The notes under the pieces were generated by a model that saw only the letters and a program-made list of their open reading frames with translations, searched no databases and was not told where the DNA came from. From contig NZ_FOQH01000003.1 of NCBI RefSeq assembly GCF_900113695.1, positions 248,001 to 312,000 on the forward strand: 64,000 bases of DNA. The letters run 5' to 3'. The DNA is from Albimonas pacifica. Its GTDB lineage: Bacteria > Pseudomonadota > Alphaproteobacteria > Rhodobacterales > Rhodobacteraceae. Shown in pieces: positions 18,323-27,363 of the stretch. The translations under genes were made by a program, and so were the position numbers. Position 1 is the stretch's first letter, and each line of letters begins with the position of its first letter.

Positions 18323-19731
18323 CAGCCGAACATCAGGTCCGGCAGCCAGGTGATGATCTGCGGGAACAGGATCAGCAGCAGGATGGTCAGCGCATCGGCG
18401 ATGAAGAACAGGAAGATGCCCTTGAACACGTCGGTCAGCGGGATGTCCGGGCGCACGCCGTTGACGACGAAGCAGTTCAGCCCGATGGGCGGCGTGATCA
18501 GGCAGACCTCGGCCATCTTCACCACGATGATCCCGAACCAGATCGAGCACTGCCCCCCGCTGAGCCCGAAGGCGCTGTCGGCGGCCGAGACGTCCGGCCC
18601 CCCGTTCAGCGCGATCACCGCCGGGTAGACCACCGGCAGCGTCAGCAGCAGCAGGCCGATGGCGTCCATGAACATGCCCAGCACGACATAGCCCATCAGG
18701 ATCCCGCCGAGGATCAGGTAGGGGTTGGCGTCGAAGCCCAGGATCCAGGTCGCGAACGCCTCCGGCAGGCCCGAGAAGCCCAGGAACCGCCCGAAGATCA
18801 GCACGCCCCAGATCAGCGAGAAGATCATCACGACGAGCTTCGAGGTCTCCATCAGCGCGGCGCGCAGCGAGGGCCAGCGCATCCCGTTGATCCAGGCCAC
18901 CACCAGCACCACGAAGGCGCCCAGCGCGCCGGCCTCGGTCGGCGTCGCCCAGCCGCCGTAGACGGCCGAGACGATGATCACCACCACCGCCGCGATCGGG
19001 AACAGCCCGGGCAGGGAGCGGAAGCGCTCGCCCCAGGTGACGCCCCGGATCGGGGGGCCTGCCTCGGGGTGCAGGCTCGCCCAGACGATGATGATGGCCG
19101 CGTAGACCACCGCCGAGAAGATGCCCGGCAGGAAGCCCGCCAGCAGCAGCGCGCCCACGGATTCCTCGACGATGACCGCATAGATCACCAGGATCGTGGA
19201 CGGCGGGATCAGCGAGGCCAGCGTCCCCGCCGCCGCCACCACGCCGGCGGCCAGCCGCTTGTTGTAGCCCGCCTCCAGCATCTCCGGGATCGCCACGCGG
19301 GAGAACACCGCCGCCGTGGCGACCGACGCGCCCGACACCGCGGCGAAGCCCGCCGCGGCGAAGACCGAGGCCACCGCCAGCCCTCCCGGCACCCAGCCGA
19401 TCCAGGCCCGCGCCGCGGCGAAGAGCTGCCGCGTCATGCCGGCGTGGAAGGCGAGGTAGCCGATCAGGATGAACATCGGCAGCAGCCCCAGCACGAAGCT
19501 GACTGACTTCGAGAACGGGATCTGCCCCACGGCCGAGGCCGCGCCGTGCCAGCCGATCAGCTCGACGAGCCCCACCAGCCCGACGATGCCGGCGGCGAAG
19601 ACCACCCGCACGCCGAGAATGACCAGGACCAGCAGCAGGCCCATGCACAGGATGCCGACCTCGGTCGGGTTCATGTAGCCGATGCCGAAGATCGCCTCCG
19701 GCTGGCCGTCGATCAGGGCCTGAAGGTTCAT
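18322..19731 (-). CDS. TRAP transporter large permease (DctM type)
   Basis: 469 aa integral membrane subunit of a tripartite ATP-independent periplasmic transporter, slightly longer than usual for DctM. It has twelve or more hydrophobic segments and the family motifs LPMFILIGYLAFHAGMT, AAAGTLASLIPPSTILVIYA and TPTEAGALGAF. Near the C-terminus are MAEVCLITPPIGLNCFVVNG and PLTDVFKGIFLFF. It overlaps the small-permease gene (start) and the MFS gene (stop) and forms the ion-coupled channel that receives ligand from the DctP protein. The wide diversity of TRAP ligands prevents naming the substrate. Confidence 0.93.
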   Translation of the reverse strand: MNLQALIDGQPEAIFGIGYMNPTEVGILCMGLLLVLVILGVRVVFAAGIVGLVGLVELIGWHGAASAVGQIPFSKSVSFVLGLLPMFILIGYLAFHAGMTRQLFAAARAWIGWVPGGLAVASVFAAAGFAAVSGASVATAAVFSRVAIPEMLEAGYNKRLAAGVVAAAGTLASLIPPSTILVIYAVIVEESVGALLLAGFLPGIFSAVVYAAIIIVWASLHPEAGPPIRGVTWGERFRSLPGLFPIAAVVVIIVSAVYGGWATPTEAGALGAFVVLVVAWINGMRWPSLRAALMETSKLVVMIFSLIWGVLIFGRFLGFSGLPEAFATWILGFDANPYLILGGILMGYVVLGMFMDAIGLLLLTLPVVYPAVIALNGGPDVSAADSAFGLSGGQCSIWFGIIVVKMAEVCLITPPIGLNCFVVNGVRPDIPLTDVFKGIFLFFIADALTILLLILFPQIITWLPDLMFG

Positions 19732-20408
19732 TTGCGGCCCTCCCGCCCGGCGGTCTCGCGCTCATGGACCAGCGCGTCGTCGTCGCGCTCGATCCCGGCC
19801 TCGCGGATCTCGCGCTCCGCCTCCTGGGCCGGGGTCAGCTGCAGGGGCACGGCCACCGGCTCGGCCGAGGGCCAGACCGTCAGGCGCAGATAGCCCAGGG
19901 TCTCGATGCCGAGGCGCAGCGCCCAGATCGAGAAGGCGATGGGCACCAGCAGCTTGGCGGGCCAGGTCGGGAACTCGATGTCGACGGTGGAGTCGCCGAT
20001 CTGCCAGGCGTTGAGGAAGAACTCCCACGAATAGCGGATCAGCACGATCACCAGGCACAGGCCCGCGAAGGTGGCCAGCGCCTCGATCGCCCAGCGCAGC
20101 CGACCGGGCAGGGAGCCGATGATCAGCTCCATGCGGATGTGGGCCCCCAGGCGCTGGGCGTAGGCCGCGCCCAGGAAGGCGAAGATCGCGATCGTCTGCT
20201 CGGAGATGTCGAGATAGCCGGTGATCGGATAGCCCGCGATCCGGCTGGCGATCGAGATCGTGGTGCCGATCATCAGCACGAAGATCGTCACCGCCGCGAA
20301 GATGTTCAGCCCGTCCTCGAGCTTGCCCAGCAGCCCCGAGACCGCGCCCAGCGCGCCGCCTCCGCCCGTTGCGCCGGGATCTGTCCCGGCCGTGCCCACG
20401 CCCGCCAT
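19728..20408 (-). CDS. TRAP transporter small permease (DctQ type)
   Basis: 226 aa with four membrane segments typical of DctQ (IFAAVTIFVLMIGTTISI, AIFAFLGAAYAQRLGAHIRM, ALATFAGLCLVIVLIR, LLVPIAFSIWALRLGIETLG). The GAHIRMELI loop is a family hallmark. It is longer than most DctQ proteins because of a glycine-rich N-terminus and a charged C-terminal tail of about 50 residues. It ends with a 4-nt overlap with the large permease and starts 258 bp after the binding-protein gene. Confidence 0.9.
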   Translation of the reverse strand: MAGVGTAGTDPGATGGGGALGAVSGLLGKLEDGLNIFAAVTIFVLMIGTTISIASRIAGYPITGYLDISEQTIAIFAFLGAAYAQRLGAHIRMELIIGSLPGRLRWAIEALATFAGLCLVIVLIRYSWEFFLNAWQIGDSTVDIEFPTWPAKLLVPIAFSIWALRLGIETLGYLRLTVWPSAEPVAVPLQLTPAQEAEREIREAGIERDDDALVHERETAGREGRK

Positions 20409-20578
20409 CGGGTTCCTTTCGCATCGGCCCCGAGAACGCCCCCGGCTCCGGGCCGCGGGGCGGCCGGCGCGGGGACGTCGTCGGAAAATCAGGAGCCGCG
20501 CGCTCCGGCCTCCGACGCCGCGCAGGGCCCGGGGGCCGGAGCGGGAGGAGGGCGGCCGGAGCCCCGCGGAACAGCGAC

Positions 20579-20658
20579 GCCCCGGGGCCGGAGCGGACGG
20601 CGCGGACCGCCCGCGCGCGGGGGCGCCTGCCGCGGCCCCCGCGCTCCGGCCCCGGGGC
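20579..20658. repeat. Perfect 17-bp inverted repeat between TRAP binding-protein and permease genes
   Basis: GCCCCGGGGCCGGAGCG (20579-20595) and its exact reverse complement (20642-20658) are separated by 46 bp of GC-rich sequence. A near copy of the left arm lies at about 20526-20542. In the minus-strand transcript the structure starts 8 nt after the DctP stop codon. The rest of the 258-bp gap shows only GC-rich sequence. Confidence 0.7.
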
Positions 20659-20666
20659 TCAGGTCC

Positions 20667-21719
20667 TCAGCTCTCCTCGCCCTTGGCGAGGGACAGCACC
20701 AGGTCCAGCACCGCCTGGGCGTCGAACTGGTCCTTGTTGGCCGCGACCCACTCGTCCCAGACCGGCTGGCCGCCCAGCTCGCGGAAGGCGGCGAGCTGCT
20801 CGTCGGTGTAGACCACCTCGGTCAGCGCCTCGCGGAACATCGGCAGGTTCTCGGCGTCGGCCTCGTCGTAGGCGGCCTTGTAGACCTCGCGGATCTCGGG
20901 CTTCAGGTCCTCGAGCAGCTGCTGGTACTGCTCGGGCAGCGCCTCCCAGGCGGTCTTGGAGATCACCACCGGGCAGTCCGAGGTGCCGGGCGCCATGTTC
21001 GAGGTGAACCAGTCCGCCACCTCGTGGATCTTGTAGGAGGCGTGCGCGTAGGTATAGGGCAGGCTCTCGGCGTCGATGGTGCCGCGCTGGATGGCGGTGT
21101 AGACCTCGGTCGCGGGCATCGACTGGCGGATGGCGCCCAGCTTCTCGACCGCCTCGCCGACGCCGCCGCCCGCGCGCACCCGCAGGCCGGAGAAGTCCTC
21201 GGGCTTCAGCGGCGGCTCGCCCTTGCCCATGAACTCGTACTGCGGAAGGTTGGTGGTGACGTAGTACATGGCGTTCCAGGCCGCCATCTCGTCCTTCAGG
21301 ATCGGGTGCTCGTAGAGCCCCATCCGCACCTTCCAGGCCGTATCGAAGTCCGGGATCGGCAGGAACGGCATGGTCATCACCATGTTCGCCGGGTTCTTGC
21401 CGGGGTGGTAGAAGTTGCAGAAGGCGGCGGCCTCGAAGGCGCCGGCCTTCAGCCCGTCCAGGTTCTCCTTGGCCTTCGAGATCTGCTCGCCGAAGAAGAC
21501 GCGCACCTTGAAATTGCCGCCGGTCTCCTCCTCGAGCCGCTTGGCCATGTGCTCGATGCCGGCGGTGAAGGCCCGCGGGTTGCCCCAGACCGAGAACTTC
21601 CAGAACACGCTGGGGCCGTCGACGTTGGCGGCGAGCGCGGCCGAGGGCGCGACGAGGCCAAGGACGGCGGCGGCGAGGACGCCTTTCGCGCCCGTCCGCA
21701 GGATGCGGCGATGGGTCAT
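20667..21719 (-). CDS. TRAP transporter substrate-binding protein (DctP family)
   Basis: 350 aa periplasmic binding protein. The N-terminus MTHRRILRTGAKGVLAAAVL followed by GLVAPSAALA is a signal peptide with an Ala-x-Ala cleavage site. DctP features include FKVRVFFGEQISKAKENLDGLKAGAFEAAAF, LRVRAGGGVGEAVEKLGA (the arginine that typically binds a carboxylate) and TAIQRGTIDAESLPY. The ATG follows GGGAGGTGTC. It heads the DctP-gap-DctQ-DctM-MFS operon. The ligand is probably a carboxylate by family rule, but its identity is unknown. Confidence 0.92.
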   Translation of the reverse strand: MTHRRILRTGAKGVLAAAVLGLVAPSAALAANVDGPSVFWKFSVWGNPRAFTAGIEHMAKRLEEETGGNFKVRVFFGEQISKAKENLDGLKAGAFEAAAFCNFYHPGKNPANMVMTMPFLPIPDFDTAWKVRMGLYEHPILKDEMAAWNAMYYVTTNLPQYEFMGKGEPPLKPEDFSGLRVRAGGGVGEAVEKLGAIRQSMPATEVYTAIQRGTIDAESLPYTYAHASYKIHEVADWFTSNMAPGTSDCPVVISKTAWEALPEQYQQLLEDLKPEIREVYKAAYDEADAENLPMFREALTEVVYTDEQLAAFRELGGQPVWDEWVAANKDQFDAQAVLDLVLSLAKGEES

Positions 21720-22070
21720 GACACCTCCCTGTGTCGATTTCAGACGCTCTTTCGGCGTCTTGGATGCAGCGACGGGCGGTGGTCCGCCCTGTTCACGCCT
21801 CAGGAGAGACAGGCGCCGTCCCCCAAGTCAACCGTTCGCGACCTTCCCGGGTCGGAGACGGACGCCGCCTCGTCCCGGCCCTCGGGCCGTCGCCGCTCCC
21901 CGCTGCGGCGAGGGGGTCGCGGCCCGCTCCCGCGGGGCGCGAAATCCTGACCTTCGCGGCGCCCTTGCGGGGCGATTTTCCCGCGCCCTGCGCCCACTTG
22001 CCCGCTGGCCCCCGGTCGGCGGGCGCCGCCAACATGCCCCCTTCCGGGGCCGCAGAGGGAGCGGGACGAG
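21720..22070. other. 351-bp divergent intergenic region
   Basis: Lies between the TRAP operon (-) and the GMC oxidoreductase gene (+). I see a small hairpin AGACGC/GCGTCT (21742-21760) in the DctP leader and a TTGACT hexamer on the minus strand (21831-21826) without a convincing -10 partner. The remainder is GC-rich with no gene that I can support. Confidence 0.5.
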
Positions 22071-23660
22071 ATGAGCGAGATCCACGACGTCATCGTGGTC
22101 GGGGCGGGCTCCGCCGGGGCGGCGCTGGCCGGGCGGCTCAGCGAGGACCCCGCCTGCCGCGTCCTGCTGCTCGAGGCCGGCGCCGACTGGCGCAGCGCCG
22201 AGGCGCCCTGGGCCGCGCGCTCGGCCAACATCTTCCCCTTCATGATGCAGCCCGCCCACCAGGCCGAATGGCAATGGCCGGGCGTGTGGAGCCGGCGCAC
22301 CGCCGTCCAGCAGCCCCGCCACTACTGGCGCGGCCGGGGGCTGGGCGGCAGCTCTCTGGTCAACGCCCAGATCGCGATCTGGGGCGTGGGCGCCGCCTTC
22401 GACGCCTGGGCCGAGGCCGGCTGCGAGGGCTGGTCGGCCGCCGACGTGCTCCCTCTGTTCGCGCGGATGGAGCACGACCCCGAGATGGCCCAGGCCAACC
22501 ATCACGGCCAGGGCGGCCCGCTGCCGATCTACCGCGCCCCGCAGGACAGCTGGGGCCCCATCGACCGCGGCCTGCGCGACGCAGCCCTCGCGGTCGGCCA
22601 CCCCTGGAACCCCGACCTCAACGCCCCCGACGGCGAGGGCGTCTCCTGCTATCCGATCAACAGCCGCGACGGGCGGCGGGTGACCACCAACGACGGCTAT
22701 CTCGAACCCGCCCGCGGACGCGCCAACCTGACGATCGTGGGCCACGCCCTCGTCGACCGGGTGCTGATCGAGCAGGGCCGCGCCACGGGCGTCGTCGCCC
22801 GCGTGGGGGGCGAGGCGCGGACCTTCCGCGGCCGCGAGATCGTGCTCAGCGCCGGCGCCGTGCATTCGCCCGCGATCCTGATGCGCTCGGGCCTCGGCCC
22901 CTCGATGCAGCTCCGCGCCCACGGCATCGCCGTCCAGCGCGAGATGCCCGAGGTCGGGCGCAACTTCATGGACCACCCGATGCTGCGCATCCGCGTCCAC
23001 CTCGACCCCGCCCACGCCATGGCGGGGCGGGACTCGCGCCACACCAACTGCTGCGTCACCTACTCCTCCGGCCTCGGCGAGGGGGGCGTGCGCGACATGA
23101 TCCTGATCGGCTTCAACCACCGCAACATCGAGGGCCACGACGCGCCCGACACCGGCGGCGCGGTGGGCATCGGCCTCTTCGACGCCTTCTCCCGCGGCGA
23201 GGTCACGCTGACCTCCGCCCGCCCCGAGGACGACCCGCAGGTGGAGGAGAACATGCTCTCCGACCCCCGCGACCTGCTCAGGATGCGCGACGGGGTGCGC
23301 CGGGTGCGCGAGATGACCCGCCAGCCCGCGCTGCGCGGCATCTCGACGGGGACCGAGCTGGGCGAGTCCGGCCTCGACGTCGAGGCCGCCGCCGACCTGC
23401 CGGACGAGGCGCTCGACGCGCTGATCCTCGCCCAGGTCGGCGACATCCAGCACGCCGCCGGCACCTGCCGGATGAGCGCCTTCCGCGACCCGCAAGGGGT
23501 GGTGAACCCGGACCTGCAGGTGAAGGGCGTGCCGGGGCTGCGGGTGGCCGACGCCTCGGTGATGCCGATGGACTGCCGGGCGAACACCCACATGACCTGC
23601 GTGATGATCGGCGAATGGCTCGCCGACCGCCTGAAGGCCGAGGCCCGCGCCGCCGCCTGA
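22071..23660 (+). CDS. GMC family flavin-dependent oxidoreductase (choline/alcohol dehydrogenase-like)
   Basis: 529 aa FAD enzyme. It has the dinucleotide motif VIVVGAGSAGAALAGRLSED and GMC signature 1 around HYWRGRGLGGSSLVNAQI. Signature 2 is at EIVLSAGAVHSPAILMRSG, and the catalytic-histidine region is HAAGTCRMS followed by MPMDCRANTHMTCVMIGE. It probably oxidises an alcohol at the cytoplasmic side using FAD. There is no signal peptide. It stands alone between a TRAP operon and a glycine betaine uptake operon. A choline-dehydrogenase role would fit the next operon, but the choline-specific residues cannot be confirmed by eye. The start at 22071 follows GGGAGCGGGACGAG. Confidence 0.88.
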   Translation: MSEIHDVIVVGAGSAGAALAGRLSEDPACRVLLLEAGADWRSAEAPWAARSANIFPFMMQPAHQAEWQWPGVWSRRTAVQQPRHYWRGRGLGGSSLVNAQIAIWGVGAAFDAWAEAGCEGWSAADVLPLFARMEHDPEMAQANHHGQGGPLPIYRAPQDSWGPIDRGLRDAALAVGHPWNPDLNAPDGEGVSCYPINSRDGRRVTTNDGYLEPARGRANLTIVGHALVDRVLIEQGRATGVVARVGGEARTFRGREIVLSAGAVHSPAILMRSGLGPSMQLRAHGIAVQREMPEVGRNFMDHPMLRIRVHLDPAHAMAGRDSRHTNCCVTYSSGLGEGGVRDMILIGFNHRNIEGHDAPDTGGAVGIGLFDAFSRGEVTLTSARPEDDPQVEENMLSDPRDLLRMRDGVRRVREMTRQPALRGISTGTELGESGLDVEAAADLPDEALDALILAQVGDIQHAAGTCRMSAFRDPQGVVNPDLQVKGVPGLRVADASVMPMDCRANTHMTCVMIGEWLADRLKAEARAAA

Positions 23661-23768
23661 GGCGGCGCGGCCCGGGCCGGGACCGGCCGCGCGCCGCAGG
23701 GCGCCCGTCTCCCGAGGCGGGGGCGTCCTTCGCCCCGCAGGCGCCAGGGTCAGGCCCGGGGCGCCTGC
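23661..23768 (+). terminator. Two GC-rich hairpins downstream of the GMC oxidoreductase gene
   Basis: GGCGGCGCGGCC (23661-23672) pairs with GGCCGCGCGCCGC (23685-23697) with a small bulge, directly after the stop. A second stem, GCAGGCGCC (23737-23745) with GGCGCCTGC (23760-23768), is perfect. Neither has a T tract. They occupy the first part of the 435-bp gap before proX; the second part holds the proX promoter. Confidence 0.5.
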
Positions 23769-23941
23769 CGGCGGGGCAGACCTCGCGCCCCTGCGCGCCC
23801 CGTGGAAGCCGCCTCCGCAGATTGGAAGGGCGGCGCCGAAAACCGTAAGCCGCCCTTGCCAACCCGCCTGCGAACGGGGCGCCCGTGCCCGCGCGGAGCG
23901 TCTTTTGGCGACATCGGCAGGTCGGAAACCCGCCATCGGGG

Positions 23942-23985
23942 TTGTCATCGGCCCATGAATGAATCCTAATTGACTGAGCAGTCAA
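23942..23985 (+). promoter_or_regulatory. Promoter with palindromic operator upstream of the glycine betaine operon
   Basis: TTGTCA (23942-23947), a 17-bp spacer and CCTAAT (23965-23970) form a good sigma-70-like promoter. The 16-bp palindrome TTGACTG-AG-CAGTCAA (23970-23985) starts at the last base of the -10 and covers the expected transcription start, a classical repressor position. The leader to the ATG is about 120 nt. The binding protein is not known; the form is typical of TetR/BetI-like operators. Confidence 0.6.
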
Positions 23986-24095
23986 CGACGCGCGCCGCCA
24001 GCCCACGGGTTCGGGGCCGCGCAGACGTCCGACCGATCCGGGGGGCGCCGAAGAAAATGCCAGGCCGCCCGGGAAGCCTCAGGGAGACGACCTCG

Positions 24096-25079
24096 ATGAA
24101 CAGATTCATGGCCGCCGCCGTCGGCGCCCTCGCCATGCCCCCGATCCTCTTCGCCGCCTCCGCCTCCGCCGCCGACTGCGGCGAGGTGGTGATGACCGAG
24201 ATGAACTGGAAATCCTCCCAGGTCGTCACCGCCGTCGCCGAATTCGTGCTCGAGCAGGGCTACGGCTGCGACGTGAAGATGGTCGCCTCCTCGACCGTCC
24301 CCGCGCTCGCCTCCGTGGCCGAGACCGGCGAGCCCGACATCGTCACCGAGCTGTGGATCAACGGCGCGCCCAGCTACGCCAGGATGCAGGCCGAGGGGAA
24401 GATCACCACCCTGACCGACGTCCTCTCCGACGGGGGCGTCGAGGGCTGGTGGATCCCGCAATACGTGGTCGACGCGCACCCCGAGGCGGCGACGCTGGAG
24501 GGCATCCTCGCCAATCCCGAGCTGGTCGGAAACCGCTTCCACCAGTGCCCCGAGGGCTGGGGCTGCCAGCGCGCCAACGCCTCCAAGGGCGCCGCGGCCG
24601 GGCTCGAGGAGGCGGGCATCGAGATCTTCCAGCACGGCTCCGGCGAGACGCTGGCCGCCTCCATCGCCTCGGCCTTCGAGAACGAGGAGCCCTGGTTCGG
24701 CTACTACTGGGGCCCCACCGCGATCCTGGGCAAGTACCCGATGCACAAGATCTCGCTGGGCGAGTACGACGAGGAGATCCACATGTGCGACACCGACCCC
24801 GAGTGCCCGACCCGCGGCCAGGGCCTGTCGGAATACCCCGTCGGCCCGGTGAAGACCGTGGTCACCACCGACTTCGCCGACAACCACCCCCAGGCCGCCG
24901 CCTTCATGTCGAACCTGTCGTTCACCAACGACCAGATGAACGCCCTGCTGGCCTGGATGGACGAGAACGAGGCCACCGCCGAGGAGGCCGCCGTCCACTT
25001 CCTGACCACCGAGAAGGAGCTGTGGATGAGCTGGATCCCCGAGGAGAACGTGAAGTCCACCCTCGCCGGCTTCTTCTGA
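24096..25079 (+). CDS. proX: Glycine betaine/proline-type ABC substrate-binding protein
   Basis: 327 aa periplasmic protein. The ATG at 24096 is chosen because AGGGAGACGACC precedes it and a clear signal peptide follows (MNRFMAAAVGALAMPPILF, then AASASA). The mature protein has the OpuAC/ProX organisation: VVMTEMNWKSSQVVTAVAEFVLEQ, then PDIVTELWING and PWFGYYWGPTAI, whose aromatic residues suit a quaternary-amine cage. Cysteines in GYGCDVK, CPEGWGCQ and MCDTDPECP may form disulphides. It is followed by three hairpins and the ProW/ProV genes. Ligand: a betaine-like compound by family, not proven. Confidence 0.85.
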   Translation: MNRFMAAAVGALAMPPILFAASASAADCGEVVMTEMNWKSSQVVTAVAEFVLEQGYGCDVKMVASSTVPALASVAETGEPDIVTELWINGAPSYARMQAEGKITTLTDVLSDGGVEGWWIPQYVVDAHPEAATLEGILANPELVGNRFHQCPEGWGCQRANASKGAAAGLEEAGIEIFQHGSGETLAASIASAFENEEPWFGYYWGPTAILGKYPMHKISLGEYDEEIHMCDTDPECPTRGQGLSEYPVGPVKTVVTTDFADNHPQAAAFMSNLSFTNDQMNALLAWMDENEATAEEAAVHFLTTEKELWMSWIPEENVKSTLAGFF

Positions 25080-25098
25080 TCCAGCGATCCCCGGGCCT

Positions 25099-25190
25099 CG
25101 CCCCCGCCCCGGCGGCGGGGGCGCGACGGCCCGCCGAACCCGCGCCGGGCGACCCCCGCCCGGCGCGAAGCGCATCCGGCGCGCGCCGGA
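25099..25190 (+). repeat. Three consecutive hairpins between proX and proW
   Basis: The arms are: (1) CGCCCCCGCC/GGCGGGGGCG at 25099-25108 and 25114-25123; (2) CGCGCCGGGCG/CGCCCGGCGCG at 25141-25151 and 25157-25167; (3) a continuous 16-bp palindrome at 25175-25190 (TCCGGCGC/GCGCCGGA). All arms are perfectly complementary. Together they fill most of the 129-bp gap and could protect the proX part of the mRNA. Confidence 0.72.
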
Positions 25191-25208
25191 CGGACCACGA
25201 GGGGCGGC

Positions 25209-26261
25209 ATGGCATTCTACACCGGCGTCTTCGACAGCCTCGGGCTGCGCGAGTGGTGCGACGCGGACAAGCAGGACGGGCCGCTCAGCATGGCCCAGCT
25301 CCTCGCCCGCAAGAAGGCGGCCGAGGCCGGCGGCGACGCGCAGGCGGCGATGGACGCGATCTCCGGCCCCGCGCCCTTCCCCTCGCTCGACGAGCTGCAC
25401 CGCGCCTGCGACGCGGTCCCGCGCACCCGCGACTTCACCTCCGGCGCCGAGCAGCTGTTCCTCGACGTGAAGGACCCGCTGAAGGTGGTCCTCGACCCGA
25501 TCACCCAGCCGCTGAGCTTCCTGCTCGACGAGTCGCTGGCCCTCTTCATGTGGCTGCCCTGGTACGTGCTGATCCCCTTGCTGGCCCTGCTGACCTGGTG
25601 GGCGACGCGCTCGTGGAAGGTGCTGGCGCTGGTGGCGGCGAGCTTCCTGGGCATGGCCTTCATCGACCACTACGACTACGCCGTCCAGACCCTCTCCATC
25701 GTCTTCGTGTGCACGATCTTCTGCGTGATCCTGGGCGTGCCCATCGGCATCGCCATGGCCCGCTCCGACCGGCTGCAGGGGGGGCTGACGCCGGTTCTGG
25801 ACATGCTCCAGACGCTGCCGACCTTCGTCTACCTGATCCCGCTGATCTTCCTGTTCTCGGTGACGGAATCGAAGCTCTACGGCATCGCCATCATCCTCTA
25901 CGCCATCGTCCCGGTGATCCGGCTGACCAACCTCGGCATCCGGCTGGTGGACCGCGACGTGATCGAGGCCGCCGACGCCTTCGGCATGACCTCCCGCCAG
26001 AAGCTCTGGGGCGTGCAGATCCCGCTGGCCCTTCCCAACATCATGGCGGGCGTCAACCAGACGATCATGATGAGCCTCGCCATGGTGGTCATCGCCTCGC
26101 TGGTCTCGGCCCCCGGCCTCGGCGTGCTGGTCCTGCGCGGCATCCGCAACCTCGAGCTCGGCGTCGGCCTGGTCTCGGGCCTGTGCATCGTGCTGCTGGC
26201 CATCGTGCTCGACCGCTCCACCAAGGCCGCGCTCGAGCGCATCGACCGCTCCGAGCGCTGA
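25209..26261 (+). CDS. proW: Glycine betaine/proline-type ABC permease
   Basis: 350 aa membrane permease. A cytoplasmic N-terminus of about 95 residues precedes the membrane segments, as in ProW. About seven hydrophobic stretches follow (LALFMWLPWYVLIPLLALL, TIFCVILGVPIGIAMARS, TLPTFVYLIPLIFLFSVTE). The cytoplasmic coupling loop DAFGMTSRQKLWGVQIPLALPNIM matches the EAA motif position. It lies 129 bp after proX and 10 bp before the ATPase gene. Its role is import of betaine-like osmolytes or nutrients. Confidence 0.9.
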   Translation: MAFYTGVFDSLGLREWCDADKQDGPLSMAQLLARKKAAEAGGDAQAAMDAISGPAPFPSLDELHRACDAVPRTRDFTSGAEQLFLDVKDPLKVVLDPITQPLSFLLDESLALFMWLPWYVLIPLLALLTWWATRSWKVLALVAASFLGMAFIDHYDYAVQTLSIVFVCTIFCVILGVPIGIAMARSDRLQGGLTPVLDMLQTLPTFVYLIPLIFLFSVTESKLYGIAIILYAIVPVIRLTNLGIRLVDRDVIEAADAFGMTSRQKLWGVQIPLALPNIMAGVNQTIMMSLAMVVIASLVSAPGLGVLVLRGIRNLELGVGLVSGLCIVLLAIVLDRSTKAALERIDRSER

Positions 26262-26271
26262 GGAGGCCGTG

Positions 26272-27330
26272 ATGACCCGACCCAAGGTTTCGATCCGCGG
26301 CCTCTACAAGATCTTCGGCGGCGATCCCGAACGCGCGCTCGCCGCCGTCAAGCGCGGCATGGGCAAGACCGAGCTGCTGGAGAGCCAGGGCCATGTCCTG
26401 GGCCTGCAGGACATCAACGTCGACGTGGCGGCGGGCCGGATCACGGTGATCATGGGCCTCTCGGGCTCGGGCAAGTCCACCCTGATCCGCCACCTAAACC
26501 GCCTGATCGAGCCTACCGCGGGCGAGATCCTGGTCGACGGCGAGGACGTGATGAAGCTCGGCCCCCGCGCCCTGCTGGAGATGCGCAAGACCCGCATGTC
26601 GATGGTCTTCCAGAAGTTCGCCCTGTTCCCCCACCGCACGGTGCTGGAGAACGCCGGCGCCTCCCGCCGGATCCGCGGCGAGACGGCGGACGTGGCGGAC
26701 CGCGAGGGCCGCCGCTGGCTCGAACGGGTGGGGCTGGCGGGCTACGAGAACGCCTATCCCGCCCAGCTCTCGGGCGGCATGCAGCAGCGCGTGGGGATCG
26801 CCCGGGCGCTGACCTCGGACAGCGACATCATGCTGATGGACGAGGCGTTCTCGGCCCTCGATCCCCTGATCCGCACCGACATGCAGGACCTGCTGCTGGC
26901 GTTGCAGACCGAGCTGCACAAGACCATCGTCTTCATCACCCACGACCTCGACGAGGCCCTGAAGCTCGCCGATCACCTGGTGATCCTGAAGGACGGCCGC
27001 GTGGTCCAGCAGGGCGAGCCGCAGGAGATCCTGCTCCACCCCAACGACCCCTACATCGTCGACTTCATCTCGGACATCAACCGCGCCCGGGTGCTGCGCG
27101 TCCGCTCGGTGATGGAGCGCACGCAGGCCCCGCCGGAGGCCGCCGCGGGCGAGATCGAGGAGAACGCGACCCTCGAATCCGTCATCGCCCTCTCGGGCGG
27201 CGACACGGGCAAGGTCTACCGGGTGATGCAGGACGGCGCGCAGACCGGCGTCCTGCACATGCAGGACCTGGTCCGCGCCCTGGTCCCCACCGCCGCCAGC
27301 GAAGACGGCCTGCGCGCCGGCGCCGCCTGA
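26272..27330 (+). CDS. proV: Glycine betaine/proline-type ABC ATPase
   Basis: 352 aa ATPase. I choose the ATG at 26272, five bases after AGGAGG, over the GTG at 26269. It has a ProV-like N-terminal extension (YKIFGGDPERALAAVKRG). The Walker A motif GLSGSGKST, the signature LSGGMQQRVGIARAL, the Walker B IMLMDEAFSALDP and the switch histidine in FITHDLDEAL follow. The C-terminus (about residues 260-352) is shorter than the paired CBS domains of ProV and seems to hold a single, partial CBS-like unit, so ionic-strength sensing may be reduced. It is the last gene of the operon. Confidence 0.9.
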   Translation: MTRPKVSIRGLYKIFGGDPERALAAVKRGMGKTELLESQGHVLGLQDINVDVAAGRITVIMGLSGSGKSTLIRHLNRLIEPTAGEILVDGEDVMKLGPRALLEMRKTRMSMVFQKFALFPHRTVLENAGASRRIRGETADVADREGRRWLERVGLAGYENAYPAQLSGGMQQRVGIARALTSDSDIMLMDEAFSALDPLIRTDMQDLLLALQTELHKTIVFITHDLDEALKLADHLVILKDGRVVQQGEPQEILLHPNDPYIVDFISDINRARVLRVRSVMERTQAPPEAAAGEIEENATLESVIALSGGDTGKVYRVMQDGAQTGVLHMQDLVRALVPTAASEDGLRAGAA

Positions 27331-27363
27331 GGGGCGCCGGGCGGGGCCTCGGGGCCGGGAGGC

